Below are positions 24,735 through 32,855 of a stretch of 64,000 nucleotides of DNA, piece by piece. Every line of letters starts with the position of its first letter. The first letter of the stretch is position 1. Location: assembly GCA_963846775.1 (NCBI GenBank), contig CAWJXB010000001.1, positions 186,001 through 250,000 of the forward strand, read 5' to 3'. The notes under the pieces were generated by a model that was not told the origin of the DNA, did no database searches, and saw nothing but the letters and a program-made list of their open reading frames with translations. This stretch comes from CAVYXA01 sp963846775 (lineage in GTDB: Bacteria; Verrucomicrobiota; Verrucomicrobiia; Chthoniobacterales; UBA10450). The translations under genes and the position numbers were made by a program.

Positions 24735-26034
24735 GCGCCGATTCAATGCCGGTGGAAGAATGACGGCCAGAGAGGATATGGGCAAAGCGCCAGACTTCGT
24801 GAAACGTGTTGTAAAGGGGCGTCGGCGCGACACGCACCACGTTCGGCTCGCGAAAATCGCATTTCACACCGGACGCTTGCAGTTGCTTGAATAACTCCTT
24901 TGGCTGGTCGTGTACCACGATCGACAATTGACAGCCACGCTCGTTAGGTGAGCGGGGCGTGATGACCGTGAAACGCTTCGAACCAGCCTGCTCCAGAAGA
25001 AATTCCAGATAGCCGGTGAGCTTGATCGATTTAGTGCGAAGCGGTTCGATCCCGCCGGCTTCTTCGAAGATCGACAAGGAAGCACGCAGGGGCGCCATGG
25101 AAAAAATCGGTGGATTACTGATCTGCCAGCCATCAGCGGATGCGACTGGAATGAACTCCGGTTCAAGATGCAAACGGAACCGCGTGTTCGGATCGTTACC
25201 GAACCAGCCGGCCAACCGCGGCAGTTTCGTGTTCGTCGCGTGACGCTCATGAACAAATGCGCCCGCAACGGCGCCAGGGCCGGCGTTCAAATATTTATAG
25301 GAACACCAGACGGCGAAATCGACGCTCCAATCGTGCAAGGCCAGGGGAATGTTGCCGACGGCGTGCGCAAGATCGAAGCCGACGACGATTCCATGCTTCT
25401 GCGCGGCGGCGGTGATTGTCCGCATGTCATACTGTTGTCCGGTGAAAAAATTCACTGCACCGATCATGACAATGGCGAGTTGATCCCGATGTTTTTCGAT
25501 AAGATCGACAATCTCTTGGGTCCGCACCATAAACTCGCCCTGGCGCGGACTTGCCAGAACCAGCGCGTCCTTCGGATTCAGCCCGTGATGAATGATCTGC
25601 GTTTTGATCGCGTAGGTGTCGGAGGGGAACGCCGGTTCTTCCATCAGGATTTTGAAGCGCGACTGAGTGGGACGATAAAAGGTCGCCATCATCAGGTGCA
25701 GATTCACCGTCAAGCTGTTCATGCAGACGACCTCGACCGGTTTTGCGCCAACGAGCCGCGCCATCGGTTCACGCAACGGCTCATGATAAGAATACCACGG
25801 TGTGCCTGTGGCATGATGCGCATCGACGCCAAATTTCGCCCAGTTATCCAGCTCTTGTTCGACAATCGCGCGCGCCGCTTTCGGCATTAGACCCAGCGAA
25901 TTGCCGGCCAAATAAATGACCGGTCTGCCGTGCTTACCTAGAGGCAAATGAAACTTCTCTCGACAATGCCGAAGCGGATCCTCAGCATCGAGTTGCAGCG
26001 CGAATTGCTCGTCAGCGGAAAAATCCATTGGCAT
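24727..26034 (-). CDS. kynU: Kynureninase
   Basis: PLP enzyme hydrolysing kynurenine or 3-hydroxykynurenine to (hydroxy)anthranilate plus alanine in tryptophan catabolism. 435 residues, full length. Visible: YLAGNSLGLMPK, VVCMNSLTVNLHLMMATFY, FDLAHAVGNIPLALHDW, and the PLP lysine in AVWCSYKYLNAGPGAVAGAF, followed by LPRLAGWFGN. The start is taken at MPMDFSADEQ; upstream residues arise from a heptad repeat (26047-26073). Two GATCGACAAT words lie inside (24919-24928 and 25503-25512). A RidA protein of the aminomuconate-deaminase type lies 2 kb away. Confidence 0.94.
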   Translation of the reverse strand: MPMDFSADEQFALQLDAEDPLRHCREKFHLPLGKHGRPVIYLAGNSLGLMPKAARAIVEQELDNWAKFGVDAHHATGTPWYSYHEPLREPMARLVGAKPVEVVCMNSLTVNLHLMMATFYRPTQSRFKILMEEPAFPSDTYAIKTQIIHHGLNPKDALVLASPRQGEFMVRTQEIVDLIEKHRDQLAIVMIGAVNFFTGQQYDMRTITAAAQKHGIVVGFDLAHAVGNIPLALHDWSVDFAVWCSYKYLNAGPGAVAGAFVHERHATNTKLPRLAGWFGNDPNTRFRLHLEPEFIPVASADGWQISNPPIFSMAPLRASLSIFEEAGGIEPLRTKSIKLTGYLEFLLEQAGSKRFTVITPRSPNERGCQLSIVVHDQPKELFKQLQASGVKCDFREPNVVRVAPTPLYNTFHEVWRFAHILSGRHSSTGIESAHG

Positions 26035-26046
26035 ACTGAAGCAGGC

Positions 26047-26073
26047 AACGACCAACGCTCAACGTCCAATATT
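26047..26073. repeat. Half heptad element (left arm only)
   Basis: AACGACC, AACGCTC, AACGTCC in tandem and then AATATTTAG. No complementary right arm is visible nearby, so this looks like a degraded copy of the inverted heptad family. Confidence 0.6.
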
Positions 26074-26171
26074 TAGTTCCCAGGGAGGCGGGACTGACTA
26101 GCTCACCGCCACAGGTTGTTGAAGGAGCAGGAGGGATCTGTGTGATTTTTTGCGGTGAAGAGCGAATCACC

Positions 26172-26200
26172 TTGGTAGCGACTTTTTGTTTCACTACAAA
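26172..26200 (+). promoter_or_regulatory. Candidate sigma-70-like promoter of the ECF sigma gene
   Basis: TTGGTA (26172-26177) and TACAAA (26195-26200) are spaced by 17 bases and lie about 20 bases before the sigma factor ATG. This is pattern only. Confidence 0.35.
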
Positions 26201-26220
26201 TGCCACCATGCTCAGCAGTC

Positions 26221-26739
26221 ATGACGATCGCAGCTGACGAAAAAGCGATGTTTCTTCGCCTGCTCGATCAGCACGGCGGAATTATCCGTAAGGTTGCCGC
26301 GGGTTACAGCACAAGCGTTACGGACCGGAACGACCTTATGCAAGAAATCACGCTTCAGCTCTGGAAAGCGTATCCGCGTTACTCGCCCGACCGGCCGTTC
26401 TCGACCTGGATGTATCGCATCGCGTTGAACGTGGCGATTTCGTTTTTGCGCACTAATACACGTCCGGTCCGGCAAACGGTGCCGCTGGATGAGATCGGTC
26501 GCGAGATTGCGGACGAATCTGGCGTGTCCCTTGAGACCGCCGAGCGCGTCGCGATTTTGCAACAAGTAATCGCCGCATTTGGTCCGCTCGATCGCGCCTT
26601 GTTACTGCTTTATCTCGACGATTCCAGCTACCGCGAAATCGCAGCCATCCTCGGAATTACTGAAACCAATGTCGCTACCAAACTGGGCCGCCTCAAAGAG
26701 CGCATGCGCAAAGAAATGACTCGAATCACCGGAGAATAA
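26221..26739 (+). CDS. ECF RNA polymerase sigma factor
   Basis: 172 residues. Region 2: MFLRLLDQHGGIIRKVAAGY, DRNDLMQEITLQLWKAYPRY, FSTWMYRIALNVAISFLR. Region 4: LLLLYLDDSSYREIAAILGI followed by TETNVATKLGRLKERMRK. The ATG at 26221 gives the family start. It is followed two bases later by a membrane protein gene that may act as its regulator. Confidence 0.9.
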   Translation: MTIAADEKAMFLRLLDQHGGIIRKVAAGYSTSVTDRNDLMQEITLQLWKAYPRYSPDRPFSTWMYRIALNVAISFLRTNTRPVRQTVPLDEIGREIADESGVSLETAERVAILQQVIAAFGPLDRALLLLYLDDSSYREIAAILGITETNVATKLGRLKERMRKEMTRITGE

Positions 26740-26741
26740 TT

Positions 26742-27407
26742 ATGTCAGTTACCGAATGGGATGACCTGAAAACTGCATGGCAGACGTTGAACCGAAGTCT
26801 TGAGCGGCAGCACACGCTCGCGCGCCATCAATTCAAGGAGACCAAAATAGCCCGCCTCCGTTCCCGGTTGCGCCCGCTGGTTATTGGACAAGTAATCCAA
26901 ATCATCTGCGGTGTTATCCTGGCGATGCTCGGAGGGAGTTTTTGGGTCGATCACCTCGGCGTCGTTCATCTCATGATCTACGGAATCTCGCTGCATATCT
27001 ACGGGTTGATGTTCATCATTTTTGCGGCCCGCGATCTGTTTCTAATCCGGCGCATTGATTACGCCGCGCCGGTGCTCGCGATGCAAAAGCAATTCGCGGA
27101 ATTGCGGGCCTGGCACCGACGCGTTGCGCTGTGGTTTGGCATCGCCGGCTGTTTCATTTGGATTTCGATGATGCTAATGATTTTTTATGGATTAGGCGCC
27201 GATGTCTGGAGGCATAATCCAGACGTCGTTGGCTGGCTTATCGTAAGTGGTTTTTTCTGCCTCGCGATCTTGTTTGGGATTGTTCTTTGGTCGAAACGAT
27301 CGGGGAACGAGAAGTTCGCTAAGAATCTTGATGACAGTTCGGTTGGTCGCAGTGTGAATCGCGCGCAATCTATGCTGGATGAGATCGAGCGCTTCGAACG
27401 AGAGTGA
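26742..27407 (+). CDS. Membrane protein paired with the ECF sigma factor
   Basis: 221 residues: a cytosolic N-terminus (about 45 residues, TEWDDLKTAWQTLNRSLERQ), four membrane helices (IGQVIQIICGVILAMLGGSF; MIYGISLHIYGLMFIIFAAR; VALWFGIAGCFIWISMMLMI; VGWLIVSGFFCLAILFGIVL) and a charged C-terminal tail. The close coupling to a sigma gene and soluble N-terminus suggest an anti-sigma-like role, but no anti-sigma motif is evident. Confidence 0.7.
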   Translation: MSVTEWDDLKTAWQTLNRSLERQHTLARHQFKETKIARLRSRLRPLVIGQVIQIICGVILAMLGGSFWVDHLGVVHLMIYGISLHIYGLMFIIFAARDLFLIRRIDYAAPVLAMQKQFAELRAWHRRVALWFGIAGCFIWISMMLMIFYGLGADVWRHNPDVVGWLIVSGFFCLAILFGIVLWSKRSGNEKFAKNLDDSSVGRSVNRAQSMLDEIERFERE

Positions 27408-27414
27408 CGAAAAG

Positions 27415-27882
27415 TCAGGCAGCCACGGGCGGTTGCATAAACTCAATGGTGGTTCCGTCGGGGTCGCGGACATAAACGACGCGTTTGCCGGCATTCGGAC
27501 CGGCTTGAAGGGTTTGTGGTTTGCCAGCTGCTTTCCAACCCGATGCTGCAATCGTGCTCAAGACTGCATCGAGATCATCGACGATGAACGCTACGTGTAC
27601 TGAACCGACATCACATGGGCGAAGATCGACATGTTTGCAGTCGGCTGGTGCGAGGTACTGAAGCAATTCAATTTTGTGACCATAACCCTTGAGCACAGCG
27701 ATTGAAATTTCAGCGCCAGGCACTCCAGTGATTTCACTGGCGAGCTTGCTAGTCTGGTGTGGCCGATGTGACAGCTCGAAGCCGAGAACATCGCGCCAAA
27801 AGGCGAGGGATCGTTCGAGATTCGTGACGGTGATGCCCGTGTGATCGGCCGCGATAATTCGAAATGATCCTCTCGTGCTCAT
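27415..27882 (-). CDS. VOC family (glyoxalase-like) protein
   Basis: 155 residues with the paired beta-alpha-beta-beta-beta units of the vicinal oxygen chelate fold. Metal-ligand candidates: His in ADHTGITV, His in SVHVAFIV and Glu in TTIEFMQ. Also LAFWRDVLGFELSHRP and RVVYVRDPDGTTIEF. Could be a glyoxalase, dioxygenase or fosfomycin-resistance-like protein; neighbours (RidA, kynU) suggest small-molecule catabolism. ATG at 27882 is preferred over a start further upstream that enters a repeat. Confidence 0.85.
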   Translation of the reverse strand: MSTRGSFRIIAADHTGITVTNLERSLAFWRDVLGFELSHRPHQTSKLASEITGVPGAEISIAVLKGYGHKIELLQYLAPADCKHVDLRPCDVGSVHVAFIVDDLDAVLSTIAASGWKAAGKPQTLQAGPNAGKRVVYVRDPDGTTIEFMQPPVAA

Positions 27883-27905
27883 TTTCTGCGCGCGATGAGT
27901 TTCGC

Positions 27906-27959
27906 CACGGATGAACACGGATCAAAGACTTCTTCTGCCTTTATCCGTGAAAATCCGTG
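27906..27959. repeat. Inverted decad repeat
   Basis: CACGGATGAA and CACGGATCAA in tandem (27906-27925) face ATCCGTG and AATCCGTG (27943-27959), giving a hairpin between the RidA stop and the VOC start. Same layout as the heptad arrays with a 10-nt unit. Confidence 0.55.
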
Positions 27960-28397
27960 TTATTCTGCGACCGTTTGCATTGCCGCGATTACTTTCAATT
28001 CGATCGCGATTGGTGTCGGCAGTGCGCCAACTTCGATTGTTGTGCGCGTCGGATTTGGTTTGCCCTCACCGGCGAAATATTCGCCGTAGAGTTTGTTGTA
28101 GATTTGGAAATCCTTTTTCATATTGGTGAGAAACACCGTGACATCGACAATGTCGTTCCACTTCGCGCCGGCATCTTCGAGCACCAGCCGCACATTTTCG
28201 AACACGGCGCGGCATTGCGTTTCGATATCGTAATTGTCAATCCTGCCACTGGCGTCGAGTGTCACGCCGGGTATTTCCTTGCTGCCCCGCTTGCGAGGCC
28301 CGATGCCCGAAAGGAAAAGCAAATTGCCGGTGCGCTTGGCGTGCGGAAACGCCCCGACCGGTTCCGGCGCTCGTGAGCTTTCAATTCCCTTATTCAT
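27960..28397 (-). CDS. RidA family protein, 2-aminomuconate deaminase type
   Basis: 145 residues from the ATG at 28397. RidA/YjgF trimeric deaminase fold: GNLLFLSGIGPRKRGSKEIP, DIETQCRAVFENVRLVLEDA, then PNPTRTTIEVGALPTPIAIE with the conserved Arg and Glu. The insertion after SGIGPR and the C-terminal VGALPTPIAIELKVIA are features I associate with 2-aminomuconate deaminase. With kynU close by, a role in aerobic tryptophan/kynurenine breakdown is plausible; a general enamine deaminase is the alternative. Confidence 0.83.
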   Translation of the reverse strand: MNKGIESSRAPEPVGAFPHAKRTGNLLFLSGIGPRKRGSKEIPGVTLDASGRIDNYDIETQCRAVFENVRLVLEDAGAKWNDIVDVTVFLTNMKKDFQIYNKLYGEYFAGEGKPNPTRTTIEVGALPTPIAIELKVIAAMQTVAE

Positions 28398-28495
28398 CCA
28401 TTGGATGTTATCAGTCGGGCGCAAGTCCGCCACACCGGATTCGTCCGGCGGCGAATTTGTGACCTGCGAAACGCAACTGGCAAAGACCGCGACTC

Positions 28496-28535
28496 TAAAA
28501 ACAAGAGCCGCACGATGAAATCATCGTGCGGCTCC
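28496..28535 (-). terminator. Rho-independent terminator of the PG-binding secreted protein gene
   Basis: GAGCCGCACGATGA (28504-28517) and its perfect complement (28520-28533) form a 14-bp stem. On the minus strand the stem is followed by TTGTTTTT. It lies 20 bases after the stop of the gene at 28555. Confidence 0.85.
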
Positions 28536-28554
28536 GGAGAAACAGATCGTTGCT

Positions 28555-29463
28555 TTACGAGATGCCTAACATTGAGAGCGTGGGCCGGTCGATTGCTGAT
28601 GTGACAGCCAATCCGTTGTCAGCTTGGAACGCTGCCAGCGCACGTCGCGTCATCGGTCCGATCGATCCATCGATCGGTCCTGCGTAATAGCCGTCACGCC
28701 GCAACTGGCGTTGCACCTGCACAGCGACTCGGTCCGGCGTCAAGCTGGCATAACCGGTGTAGATCGGTCCGTCATATGGATAATACCCGTACGACGAGTA
28801 ACCCCAGGCCGGATACCAATAGCCGGAGTTCCAATACCACCATCCACCCAGCACGAAGACCAGACTGTTGCCGTAATTGCTCCGGTACCAACCTCGATCG
28901 TGGTAAACCCGGTTGTAGTTCCGAAACGGCGCGTAGGCTGCCCCCGAGAATCTGTTACTTCGCCAGGTATTGACGATCCCAATATTGCGGTTCTGGGCGT
29001 TTCGCCAGGCTGTTCCGCGTTGGAAACCACGTTGCTGGGCGGTCGCTACCCCTCTCTGGGCGGCGGTCTGCTCCTGCGTAGCTCGAAGTTGACGTTCCCT
29101 TGTTGCCGCGACTCCTCGCTCGGCGCGGACCCGGTCACGAGCCGCGCGCTCCCGAACGACCTCTGCTTCTCGACGCGTCCGCGCCGCGTTTCGACTAACG
29201 ACGGCATGCGAGCTCCGTGTGAATTCGTGGCCACCTCGGGCCGACGCTCTCGTCATGCTTCTCTGCGTTGTGGCCGGCGCGGCTCTTACGTGCGCTGTGC
29301 CGCCGCCTCTCATCGCTGCTCCGCCACCTTTGGCTGAAGCCGCGACGTGAGCCCTAGCCGCTCCGCCCTTTTTGCCTTTTTGTTGTGCCGGATCAGGCGC
29401 GGCCGAAGCGTTCAGCGCGAAGACCATGCTCCCGGCGCATATTAGATATAGAATACGTTTCAT
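28555..29463 (-). CDS. Secreted peptidoglycan-binding domain protein with Arg/Ala-rich linker
   Basis: 302 residues. Signal peptide MKRILYLICAGSMVFALNAS with likely cleavage at ASAA. Residues about 25-160 are low-complexity Arg/Ala/Gly (many RGG, RAA, AAQQRG runs). Residues 160-225 are rich in Tyr, Trp, Asn and Gly (WYRSNYGNSLVFVLGGWWYW, GYSSYGYYPYDGP). The C-terminal about 60 residues are a PG_binding_1 domain (VQRQLRRDGYYAGPIDGSIG, RRALAAFQADNGL). Probably attaches to the cell wall and is co-transcribed with nothing; it has a strong terminator. Confidence 0.83.
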   Translation of the reverse strand: MKRILYLICAGSMVFALNASAAPDPAQQKGKKGGAARAHVAASAKGGGAAMRGGGTAHVRAAPATTQRSMTRASARGGHEFTRSSHAVVSRNAARTRREAEVVRERAARDRVRAERGVAATRERQLRATQEQTAAQRGVATAQQRGFQRGTAWRNAQNRNIGIVNTWRSNRFSGAAYAPFRNYNRVYHDRGWYRSNYGNSLVFVLGGWWYWNSGYWYPAWGYSSYGYYPYDGPIYTGYASLTPDRVAVQVQRQLRRDGYYAGPIDGSIGPMTRRALAAFQADNGLAVTSAIDRPTLSMLGIS

Positions 29464-29607
29464 GATTTCCCTTCCTTTGTTCCTTTCCTTTTGGTTTGTC
29501 TAAAGTTTGACTACCCCGACAAACCAATTATTCAGTTCCTGAGATTAAGAATCGGGTCTGCGCAGCCGTTTGGCCGCGTGCGTGGAGCAGGAAAATTCGC
29601 CGAGTTT

Positions 29608-29672
29608 CTGTAGCGGAAGTGACAGTTTCCCCCGAACGAAGCCAAGCGGGAATCTGTCAGTTTCCCCTACAG
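29608..29672. repeat. REP dimer with CTGTAG/CTACAG ends
   Basis: 65-nt element. The left end CTGTAGCGGAAGTGACAG and the right end CTGTCAGTTTCCCCTACAG are near-exact inverted copies. It lies in the 281-base gap between trmL and the PG-binding protein gene; nothing else is seen in that gap. Confidence 0.7.
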
Positions 29673-29744
29673 TCGAATCGCCGAAGTTGGGGGGTCGAGT
29701 TCGAACTTGGTTTGATGTAGGGCGACATCGTTTCTTGAAGCGTT

Positions 29745-30191
29745 CTAACGCTGCTGGCGGACGGCCTCGAATAGCACAATAGCTGCGGCCGTCGCCAGAT
29801 TCAGGCTGCGCGTGCCGTGCATCGGTATGGTGATGCAATTGTCGATGTTGCCCGCGAGTAGATTCTCCGGCAGTCCCTTTGTTTCGCGACCGAACACCAG
29901 GAAATCGCCCGGCTGAAACTTCGCATCATAATAAGTCCGGTGAACTTTGGTCGTTAGGAAAAAGTAGCGAGTTCCGGGCGATTGCGCGGCCTGCAAGCCG
30001 GGGAACGAATCCCACAGCCGCAGATCGACCTCATGCCAATAATCGAGACCGGCGCGCTTAAGTTGTCGATCCGCCATGGAAAAGCCTAACGGCTTAATCA
30101 GATGCAGGGTCGATCGTGTGGCCAGGCAAAGCCGCCCGACATTGCCGGTATTGGGCGGAATCTCCGGTTCGACTAGGACGACGTTGAACAC
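29745..30191 (-). CDS. trmL: tRNA (cytidine/uridine-34-2'-O)-methyltransferase
   Basis: SPOUT-class methyltransferase modifying the wobble ribose of tRNA-Leu species. 148 residues with the trefoil-knot motifs: VVLVEPEIPPNTGNVGRLCL, LIKPLGF, FLVFGRETKGLPE and C-terminal MHGTRSLNLATAAAIVLFEA. The start is a GTG at 30191 that overlaps the end of cinA by 19 bases in another frame. Length is typical. Confidence 0.93.
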   Translation of the reverse strand: MFNVVLVEPEIPPNTGNVGRLCLATRSTLHLIKPLGFSMADRQLKRAGLDYWHEVDLRLWDSFPGLQAAQSPGTRYFFLTTKVHRTYYDAKFQPGDFLVFGRETKGLPENLLAGNIDNCITIPMHGTRSLNLATAAAIVLFEAVRQQR

Positions 30192-31414
30192 AATTTTCGC
30201 CGTAAAAAGTCAAACGCCGTCTGTGCCACCAAATCCTTGAACGTTTCCCGATCCGTCGGGAAAAAGAATTTCCGGGCCATCGTTTCTGACTCCGAAGCGA
30301 GCGCGATGTAAACGGTGCCGACCGGTTTTCCCGGCGAACCGCCACTGGGGCCGCCAATCCCGGTCGTCGCCAGCGCGTAGGTCGATTGGGCGCGTGCCCG
30401 TGCGCCTTCGGCCATGGCGCGTGCGACCGGTTCACTGACCGCGCCGTGTTGGTCGATCAATCTTGAATCGACATCCAAAATGTCGATCTTCGCTGCGTTC
30501 GCATAAGTAACGTATCCGGCGATGAAGACATCGGATGCGCCGGGCACGTTGGTCATCCGATGCGCGAGCAAACCACCCGTGCAGGATTCCGCAACGGCCA
30601 GGGTTTCCTTTTTGGCGGCCAGAAGGCTGACCAGAACCTCTTCGAGATTTTCGCCGCTCACAGAATAAATCGAAATTCCAAGCGCTTCTCGGATGATTGT
30701 ATCTGCGCGCTCAAGACTCGACCGATCACCGACAATGCGAAGATCGACATCTCCCGGTCGCGCGCAATAACCGAGCTCGATTCCAGGAATAGCCAGAATC
30801 TTGTCGCCGACTTTTTGTTCCACGAGCGATTCGCCAATTCCGGCGATGCGATAGGCGCGTCGATCCAGCGAGGCGGATAGCGGAACGATCGTGCGCAAGA
30901 TCGACAATACAGATGTGCGAAACATCGGTTGCAACTCGCGCGGCGGTCCGGGCAAGACAAAAATGTGCGGCGACGAGAACCTGGGATTGATGTTCGCTCG
31001 CAAATACAGACCGGAAGCGCTCCCGTGCTCGTTCGGAAGAACCTGCGCGCCGGCTGGAACATCGGCCTGACGCGCGATGCTTGCGGTCCATTTGATTTTG
31101 CGAACCGCGAGCCGTTGTCTGAGCGATTCCAAAAGTTGCCCATCCTGGCACAGTTGCAGTCCGAGCAAATCGGCCACGATTTCGCGCGTAATATCGTCGC
31201 TGGTAGGTCCGAGCCCGCCAGTCACGAACAAAATCTCGCAGTGCGGAAACAAATCGCTCAGCGCATGGCGGATGGCCTCGCCATCGGGAACGGTGCGCTG
31301 TTCCTCTACCCGCAGACCGAGCGAAAAAATCTCGCGAGCGATGAAGTCGAGATGCGCATTGACAACATCGCCGAGCAAAAGCTCGGTGCCAGTGTTGAGG
31401 ACGACGCAGCGCAT
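30173..31414 (-). CDS. cinA: CinA-like protein with C-terminal NMN amidohydrolase domain
   Basis: 413 residues. N-terminal MoaB/MogA-like (COG1058) domain, reported to act on ADP-ribose/NAD repair products: RCVVLNTGTELLLGDVVNAH and FVTGGLGPTSDDITRE. The C-terminal PncC domain deamidates nicotinamide mononucleotide: LAVAESCTGGLLAHRMTNVP with the catalytic Ser, and ATTGIGGPSGGSPGKPVGTV. ATG at 31414 is selected; the frame upstream is heptad repeat DNA. An AAGATCGACAAT word lies inside (30897-30908). Confidence 0.93.
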   Translation of the reverse strand: MRCVVLNTGTELLLGDVVNAHLDFIAREIFSLGLRVEEQRTVPDGEAIRHALSDLFPHCEILFVTGGLGPTSDDITREIVADLLGLQLCQDGQLLESLRQRLAVRKIKWTASIARQADVPAGAQVLPNEHGSASGLYLRANINPRFSSPHIFVLPGPPRELQPMFRTSVLSILRTIVPLSASLDRRAYRIAGIGESLVEQKVGDKILAIPGIELGYCARPGDVDLRIVGDRSSLERADTIIREALGISIYSVSGENLEEVLVSLLAAKKETLAVAESCTGGLLAHRMTNVPGASDVFIAGYVTYANAAKIDILDVDSRLIDQHGAVSEPVARAMAEGARARAQSTYALATTGIGGPSGGSPGKPVGTVYIALASESETMARKFFFPTDRETFKDLVAQTAFDFLRRKLCSTSS

Positions 31415-31428
31415 GTGGGAGCAAAAGC

Positions 31429-31537
31429 AAACGTCCAACGCCCAACGCCGAACGTCCAACGCCGAATTCAGAAATGGAAGAAGCGCCACCCTCTCTGAAT
31501 TCGAGATTCGGTGTTCGGTTTTGGTGTTCGGCGTTTG
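31429..31537. repeat. Inverted heptad element, AACGCCG type
   Basis: Left arm AACGTCC, AACGCCC, AACGCCG, AACGTCC, AACGCCG then AATTCAGA (31429-31471). The right arm starts TCTGAATTC (31494) and carries complementary heptads to 31537. It is the most complete copy, between cinA and clpX. Confidence 0.85.
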
Positions 31538-31546
31538 CCTCGTCCG

Positions 31547-32830
31547 TCAGGCCGCGTCTTTGTCTTGCTTCTTGCGAACGAGCGGGAGCTTTTTGCCTTC
31601 GACCACGGCGCGATTGATCGTGACCTCGGCGATGTCTTCGCGGCTCGGCACATCGTACATGATGTCGAGCATGATCCGCTCGAGCATCGAACGCAGCGCG
31701 CGGGCTCCGGTTCCTTTCGTGACCGCTTGCGCGGCGAGAGCGCGGAGCGCGTCTTTGGTCATGGTCAGGCGGACGCCTTCCATGGCGAAGAGCTTGGTGT
31801 ATTGCTTCACCATCGCGTTCTTGGTTTCGGTCAGAATAGCAACCAGCTCGTCTTCCGTTAGGGCATCGAGCGAAGTCACAACCGGTAAACGGCCGATGAA
31901 TTCCGGAATCATCCCAAACCCGAGCAAGTCTTCCGGTTCGACGTGGCGGACGGCCTCCTTGCGCAGCGCTTCTTCCACTTCCAGCGTCGGACTGCCGAAC
32001 CCCATCACCTTTTGGCCGATCCGTCGTTGAATGATTTTGTCGAGACCGATGAAGGCCCCGCCGCAGATAAAGAGAATCTTCTCGGTGTTGACCTGAATGT
32101 ATTCCTGGTGCGGATGTTTGCGGCCACCCTGCGGCGGGACATTGCAGGTGCTGCCTTCCAAAATCTTAAGCAGCGCCTGCTGGACACCTTCGCCGGAAAC
32201 ATCACGAGTGATCGATACGTTATCGGTTTTGCGCCCGATCTTGTCGATCTCGTCAATGTAAACGATTCCGATCTCGGCCCGTTTCACATCGTAATCGGCA
32301 TTTTGCAGCAATCGCAAAATGATGTTCTCGACGTCTTCACCGACGTAGCCGGCTTCGGTCAGCGTCGTGGCGTCGGCGATGCAAAATGGAACATCGAGTA
32401 TCTTGGCCAGGGTCTTGGCTAGGAGCGTTTTGCCGGAGCCGGTCGGACCGACTAACAAGATGTTGCTCTTCTCGATCTCAACATCCGCCAGCGGATCGGG
32501 TTGAAACGCGGCCGAGGAATCGGCCGACGGCGCCGCGGGTTGCAACACTCGCTTGAAATGATTATGAACCGCGACCGAGAGCGTTTTTTTTGCCACGTCC
32601 TGGCCGACCACGTATTGATCGAGCGCGCGACGGATGTCCGCCGGCTTTGGTACCCGAATCGAGGAGGACTGACGCCGCGCATCCTCGGTCAGTTCTTTGT
32701 CGAGAATGCTTTTGCAAACGTTGATGCAGCTATCGCAGATGTAAACGCCCGGGCCGGCGATCAACTTGCGGACCTCGGCGTGGCTCTTGCCACAAAACGA
32801 GCACATCGTGAGGTTAGATGCTCGTGCCAT
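31547..32830 (-). CDS. clpX: ATP-dependent Clp protease ATP-binding subunit ClpX
   Basis: AAA+ unfoldase delivering substrates to ClpP. 427 residues. Zinc-binding N-domain with CSFCGKSHAEVRKL and YICDSCINVC (four Cys); Walker A GPTGSGKTLLAKTLA; Walker B IVYIDEIDKI; pore loop GYVGED; sensor 2 region GTGARALRSMLERIMLDIMY. The IGF-type ClpP-binding loop appears as MGFGSP. Order tig-clpP-clpX on the minus strand, with 25 bases from clpP, as in many bacteria. Confidence 0.97.
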   Translation of the reverse strand: MARASNLTMCSFCGKSHAEVRKLIAGPGVYICDSCINVCKSILDKELTEDARRQSSSIRVPKPADIRRALDQYVVGQDVAKKTLSVAVHNHFKRVLQPAAPSADSSAAFQPDPLADVEIEKSNILLVGPTGSGKTLLAKTLAKILDVPFCIADATTLTEAGYVGEDVENIILRLLQNADYDVKRAEIGIVYIDEIDKIGRKTDNVSITRDVSGEGVQQALLKILEGSTCNVPPQGGRKHPHQEYIQVNTEKILFICGGAFIGLDKIIQRRIGQKVMGFGSPTLEVEEALRKEAVRHVEPEDLLGFGMIPEFIGRLPVVTSLDALTEDELVAILTETKNAMVKQYTKLFAMEGVRLTMTKDALRALAAQAVTKGTGARALRSMLERIMLDIMYDVPSREDIAEVTINRAVVEGKKLPLVRKKQDKDAA

Positions 32831-32855
32831 ATCGTGCCCGTAAACTGAGCAGCTT

